A DNA stretch of 64,000 nucleotides from Bacteroidales bacterium UBA7258. Its GTDB lineage: Bacteria; Bacteroidota; Bacteroidia; Bacteroidales; UBA932. The position numbers were made by a program, and so were the translations under genes. Below the pieces are notes generated by a model. The model ran no database searches. It was given only the letters and a program-made list of their open reading frames with translations, and had not been told where the DNA came from. The stretch is taken from NCBI GenBank assembly GCA_002472565.1, contig DKSK01000024.1, positions 18,519 to 82,518 on the forward strand, given 5' to 3'. Numbering within the stretch: the first letter of the stretch is position 1; every line of letters starts with the position of its first letter. Shown here piece by piece: positions 62,101 through 64,000 of the stretch.

Positions 62101-62200
62101 AAAAAGCAATAGGACGTCTGTTCGGAAATATGAAGGCGGTAGTCTGCACACGGTCCCCCGACCCATAATGGTCAGCCACCTGTTTGAGAAATGGTGTCAT
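59192..62200 (-). CDS. addB: AddB-like PD-(D/E)XK nuclease subunit
   Basis: The 1002-residue protein starts AFIFPNRRPIAFFRKHI, an AddB-type inactive helicase fold lacking a normal Walker A. It ends in a PD-(D/E)XK nuclease (CRIIDYKTGK, D874 and K876). C934 and C991, C994, C1000 (CADCDFKAICGR) match the four-cysteine [4Fe-4S] staple around AddB-type nucleases. With AddA it would form a two-nuclease end-resection complex. In other AddAB enzymes the AddB arm reads Chi; the Chi sequence of this organism is unknown. Confidence 0.9.
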   Translation of the reverse strand: MTPFLKQVADHYGSGDRVQTTAFIFPNRRPIAFFRKHIASIRRDHPIFAPAMTTMNDFFMDLAELRLADRVEQLLILYDCYKEVNPKAESLDEFIPWGDVILADFADVDKYLADPKMVFANVKEIKQMQDLSFLSERQKVAIEAFVSNFRDGTLGDIKNRFLSIWNLLYPLYVRFNEDMESKGLAYEGMAYRKLAERLKKVPVTELLKERYPDDDFFVFVGLNALNECEKCLMKRMRDAKVAEFCWDYSGEMIRDKRNRSSFFMDGNVRDFPMSWALDDDPEARPEVKVVSVPSAVGQAKLLPEIFKEAGVLEKGGADPSETAVVLPDESLLPSVMNSVPTEISDINVTMGRQMTSSAFFSLMDDLLKMQLHLRRKGETWAFYSRQVLSIFSNNVFCAAGENADAAEALGGVAEVSAGISSLEKGAMAAVSRIRAGAKYYVPLEDFGASAFMRKIFRPVIQDPKKADAGAIRALGDYLKEVISTIAANIRGIDLLRPELEFARRYYGCVNILLGRELPVLPLTYAGLLGRLLSGETVPYEGEPLKGLQVMGPLETRALDFNNLVILSCNEGVFPRSSISPSFIPPELRKGFGLPTYEYQDAVWAYYFYRMIQRAGKVWLIYDSRTEGVKIGEESRYIKQLELSHGMKLERLVSAGEGEPSAGSQIRRLDGVGERLKKTWLSYSAISRFLECPAKFYYSTVEKLTKPDEVEESMDAGMFGNVYHATMEALYLGDFAMNPSFSMERKDVEKSSWKGRTVVDKAYIDSWLARPKEIEAKVEALMLDMLHAFEVRGRDLVTKELICQFVTNTLKMDKKILEENTDSKGEAVFVIKGLELKLTGTFHGFNLIGYIDRLDAIAHRMGELLTMDGTCRIIDYKTGKVGADEASITGKEEETVAKIFDPVPKKGKPSKPLQFFMYDYLLRYGGYRDETLLNCIYHPVEFGKEDGGDHSPKPEIYSDQFLAGMSESLGETLDRIQAPDQKFKMTDDTQSCADCDFKAICGR

Positions 62201-62550
62201 TGGTCATGGCTCCGCGGAGAGTTTTATGCTCCCGAAACCTTTCACAAGATACGGATATTCGGCAAAGGAAAAAAGCATACAAGGGCAAAGTTTTCAACCA
62301 TCCCACGCCTCCCAGAAACCAGCTTTTCTCAGCTCCAGCCTCCGCCATCCTTCATCCGCGCCCAGGCCCTAAGCCGAGATCCTTTTTTCCGACCAACACA
62401 AAGCCCGATGCCCCATCCTAAATAGTGTCATATCCGCTTTTGAAATCAAGCTCCGTCACCTTCAAGGCAGGAATCTTGCGAAATAAATGATGTCAAAAGG
62501 TAGCAAAATTTATTCCAAAAGGGCAAAATGATGCACGTTATACATCAGTG
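62201..62550. other. Divergent intergenic region addB / XRE regulator
   Basis: About 350 bp without a supported gene. On the minus strand TTTTG (62528-62524) lies 21 bp from TACCTTTT (62502-62495), a near-match promoter that would give addBA a leader of about 290 nt. Near the right end TGATG (62529-62533) and CATCA (62543-62547) form a short dyad just before the regulator start, a possible autoregulatory site. Confidence 0.4.
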
Positions 62551-63111
62551 ATGAATTTTTCGCTTCATAAACTTAGCCGGAATGAGGATATTTTTATTGT
62601 CCATATGGGCACAGAGATTACCGACAAGACCATCAAGGAAAACATAAGGAAAATCCGCATTGAACAAGGGCGCACTCAAATCGATGTCGCAGATGCAGCC
62701 GGCATCGAGAGGACAACCTATCGCCTGATTGAGTGTGGTAAAACTAAAATACTGAATGCTCATCTGAAAAGCATTGCGGAGATCCTCAACACAAGCGTCA
62801 GCACCCTCTTGCTCGGAGAGGACAGCGAGGTTATAAACGACTCGGTCCCGGCCGGTTATGGAAATGAACAAGAAAGAGATCAGAGCCTTGGAATAGAGAA
62901 AGACAAGGAATACGAAGCTGAACTTGCGCGGAAGAATGAAGAGCTCGCCGCAAAAGATGCAGAGATCGAAAGCCTCAAATCAGAAGTCCTGGTCATGAAG
63001 ACAGAAATTGAGGGCCTGCATAAGGAAGTCCGAAGGCTCGAGGAACGCATCAGCGACAAGTCCATGGTAATCAGAATTCTTGACAGCCAGCTAAAGAAGC
63101 GCAAACGCTGA
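62551..63111 (+). CDS. XRE-family regulator with C-terminal coiled coil
   Basis: The protein has 186 residues from ATG 62551; a second ATG at 62605 would remove 18 residues outside the HTH and is a real alternative. Residues about 25-80 are a Cro/CI-type helix-turn-helix (IRKIRIEQGRTQIDVADAAG, IERTTYRLIECG). From about 118 to the end there is a highly charged coiled coil (ELARKNEELAAKDAEIESLK, then RRLEERISDKS). The coiled coil suggests dimer or oligomer formation. There is no toxin or phage gene next to it. The downstream GH3 gene has its own promoter 160 bp on, so regulation of that gene is only a guess. Confidence 0.85.
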   Translation: MNFSLHKLSRNEDIFIVHMGTEITDKTIKENIRKIRIEQGRTQIDVADAAGIERTTYRLIECGKTKILNAHLKSIAEILNTSVSTLLLGEDSEVINDSVPAGYGNEQERDQSLGIEKDKEYEAELARKNEELAAKDAEIESLKSEVLVMKTEIEGLHKEVRRLEERISDKSMVIRILDSQLKKRKR

Positions 63112-63245
63112 GTTAAGGCTTCGGAATCTAATCGTTGGGCATTAAGTTATGCACCTGCACGGTGGTAGTGAGCGCACTGTGGGGGCTGAGTCTGTGCGCG
63201 AGATCATCGTGACATAGAGAAACTGGCCGTAGAATGGGCTTGCTA

Positions 63246-63276
63246 TTGGTTTTCAGTGCCAAAACCACTAAATTTG
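63246..63276 (+). promoter_or_regulatory. Canonical promoter for the GH3 gene
   Basis: TTG (63246-63248) and TAAATTTG (63269-63276) are separated by exactly 20 bp, the standard Bacteroidetes arrangement, giving a leader of about 38 nt to ATG 63321. Confidence 0.7.
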
Positions 63277-63320
63277 AAGTGAGCGGATAAACGCCAAAAA
63301 CCAATAATCTAATTACCTAA

Positions 63321-64000
63321 ATGAGAAGAGCATTTATAGCACTTTTAGCCGCCATGGCAAGCCTTCCGGTGGCCGCCCAGCCTAAACTCACAAAGGACAA
63401 CATTGATGAAATTGTAGAAGCCATGACGCTTCAGGAAAAAGCATCACTTCTAGTAGGGAGCGCCCGCATGGTCATGGTCAACGGCATCCCTACGGGAGAA
63501 GCCAACCGTGTTCCGGGAGCCGCCGGAGCGACCCGCACCCTTGAGAAGTACGGAATCCCTCAGACCGTCCTTTCCGACGGCCCTGCCGGCATCCGTATCA
63601 ATCCTACCCGTCCGGGAGACAAGAACACCTATTACGCAACGGGTTTCCCTACCGGAACCGTTCTCGCCGCGACTTGGGATCTTGACCTCGTTGAGAAAGT
63701 TACCGAGGCCATGGGCAACGAATTCCTCGAGTACGGAGCCGACGTGGCCCTCGCCCCTGGAATGAACATTCATCGTAATCCTCTCTGCGGAAGAAACTTC
63801 GAGTATTTCTCCGAAGACCCTGTCCTTTCCGGAAACATGGCAGCCGCTTATGTCAAGGGCATCCAGAGCAACGGAGTGGGAGTTTCCATAAAGCACTTCG
63901 CCGCCAACAACTCCGAGACAAACCGCGGCGAGGTTGACTGTCGGATCAGCGTCCGCGCCCTCCGCGAAATCTATCTCAAGAACTTCGAAATCGCTGTCAG
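63321..64000 (+). CDS. GH3-family beta-glucosidase (3' end outside window)
   Basis: The first 226 codons are present and the frame runs off the window. A signal peptide (AFIALLAAMASLPVAAQ) predicts export. The GH3 N-terminal barrel is clear: MTLQEKASLLVG, PQTVLSDGPAGIRI, LAPGMNIHRNPLCGRNFEYF then SEDPVLSG, and the substrate-binding Lys-His in SIKHFAANNSETNR. GH3 enzymes remove terminal beta-linked glucose or xylose; the catalytic aspartate lies past the window end. It follows the XRE gene by 209 bp and has its own promoter. Confidence 0.93.
   Translation, partial: MRRAFIALLAAMASLPVAAQPKLTKDNIDEIVEAMTLQEKASLLVGSARMVMVNGIPTGEANRVPGAAGATRTLEKYGIPQTVLSDGPAGIRINPTRPGDKNTYYATGFPTGTVLAATWDLDLVEKVTEAMGNEFLEYGADVALAPGMNIHRNPLCGRNFEYFSEDPVLSGNMAAAYVKGIQSNGVGVSIKHFAANNSETNRGEVDCRISVRALREIYLKNFEIAV

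Noticed and set aside
56282..62200. Considered as a new defence system (helicase plus nuclease pair).
   Set aside because: Domain order, paired nucleases, Fe-S cysteines and the housekeeping context fit AddAB recombination enzymes; no defence-island neighbours are present.
62551..63111. Considered as an antitoxin of a toxin-antitoxin pair or a phage repressor.
   Set aside because: There is no adjacent toxin-sized gene and no integrase or phage structural gene in the window.

Overview
The window is about 64 kb of chromosome from a member of the Bacteroidota, almost certainly order Bacteroidales. The evidence is a SusC/SusD outer-membrane pair, Bacteroidales-specific families (DUF4290, short RpoD, FISUMP lipoprotein, bifunctional FtcD in a hut operon), many lipoprotein signals, and repeated -7 promoter boxes of the Bacteroidetes form TAnnTTTG, some with a TTG box 19-21 bp upstream. 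By eye the GC content is in the low to mid 50s, higher than Bacteroides itself and closer to Rikenellaceae or Cryptobacteroides-like gut lineages. The genus cannot be fixed from sequence alone. I see no insertion sequence, prophage, integrase or CRISPR array. It reads as core chromosome with a few accessory insertions.

Layout. 1-4.5 kb (minus): tex (cut by the window edge), a ClC chloride transporter and a small acidic protein, with an 11-bp tandem repeat in the gap. 4.6-11.1 kb (minus): rmuC, radical-SAM ygiQ and a secreted GH2 glycosidase. 11.4-15.5 kb (minus): htrA-rpoD-argS as a tight cluster. 15.8-18.4 kb (plus): dnaN, a DEDDh exonuclease and a degenerate FAH-fold protein. 18.4-23.4 kb: metal-chelate-binding lipoprotein, small membrane protein, tRNA-Thr(CGU), mnmA and a BaiN/HI0933-type flavoprotein. 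23.7-30.3 kb (plus): complete histidine-utilisation operon ftcD-hutU-hutH-hutI. 30.3-34.9 kb (minus): MATE exporter, DUF3737 protein, PatB/MalY lyase and YitT membrane protein. 35-37.3 kb: class II aldolase diverging from gmk-nadD. 37.7-42.3 kb: susC-susD without adjoining enzymes. 42.4-44.7 kb: HxlR-regulator remnant running into a copper P1B ATPase. 44.8-46.9 kb (minus): ackA plus a Ptb-type phosphotransacylase. 47-52.2 kb: short ComEC-like protein, LemA/TPM cluster, FISUMP lipoprotein and ApbE. 52.3-62.2 kb (minus): addB-addA-DUF4290-ftsK-lolA. 62.5-64 kb (plus): coiled-coil XRE regulator and a GH3 beta-glucosidase cut by the window edge.

How the genes work together. The hut operon would convert histidine through urocanate and imidazolonepropionate to formiminoglutamate, then pass the formimino group to tetrahydrofolate. 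AckA/Ptb would make acetate and ATP from an acyl-CoA. SusC/D, GH2 and GH3 point to polysaccharide or glycoprotein feeding. AddAB, RmuC, FtsK, DnaN and the exonuclease are replication and repair functions.

The least explained items are: a 16-bp hairpin that swallows the rmuC start codon; a truncated redox-type HxlR regulator whose promoter now drives copA; a FAH-fold protein lacking its metal ligands; a perfect palindrome on the hut promoter; an attenuator-like terminator just ahead of the flavoprotein gene; and degenerate short repeats in several intergenic gaps. I did not find a clearly new multi-gene system.
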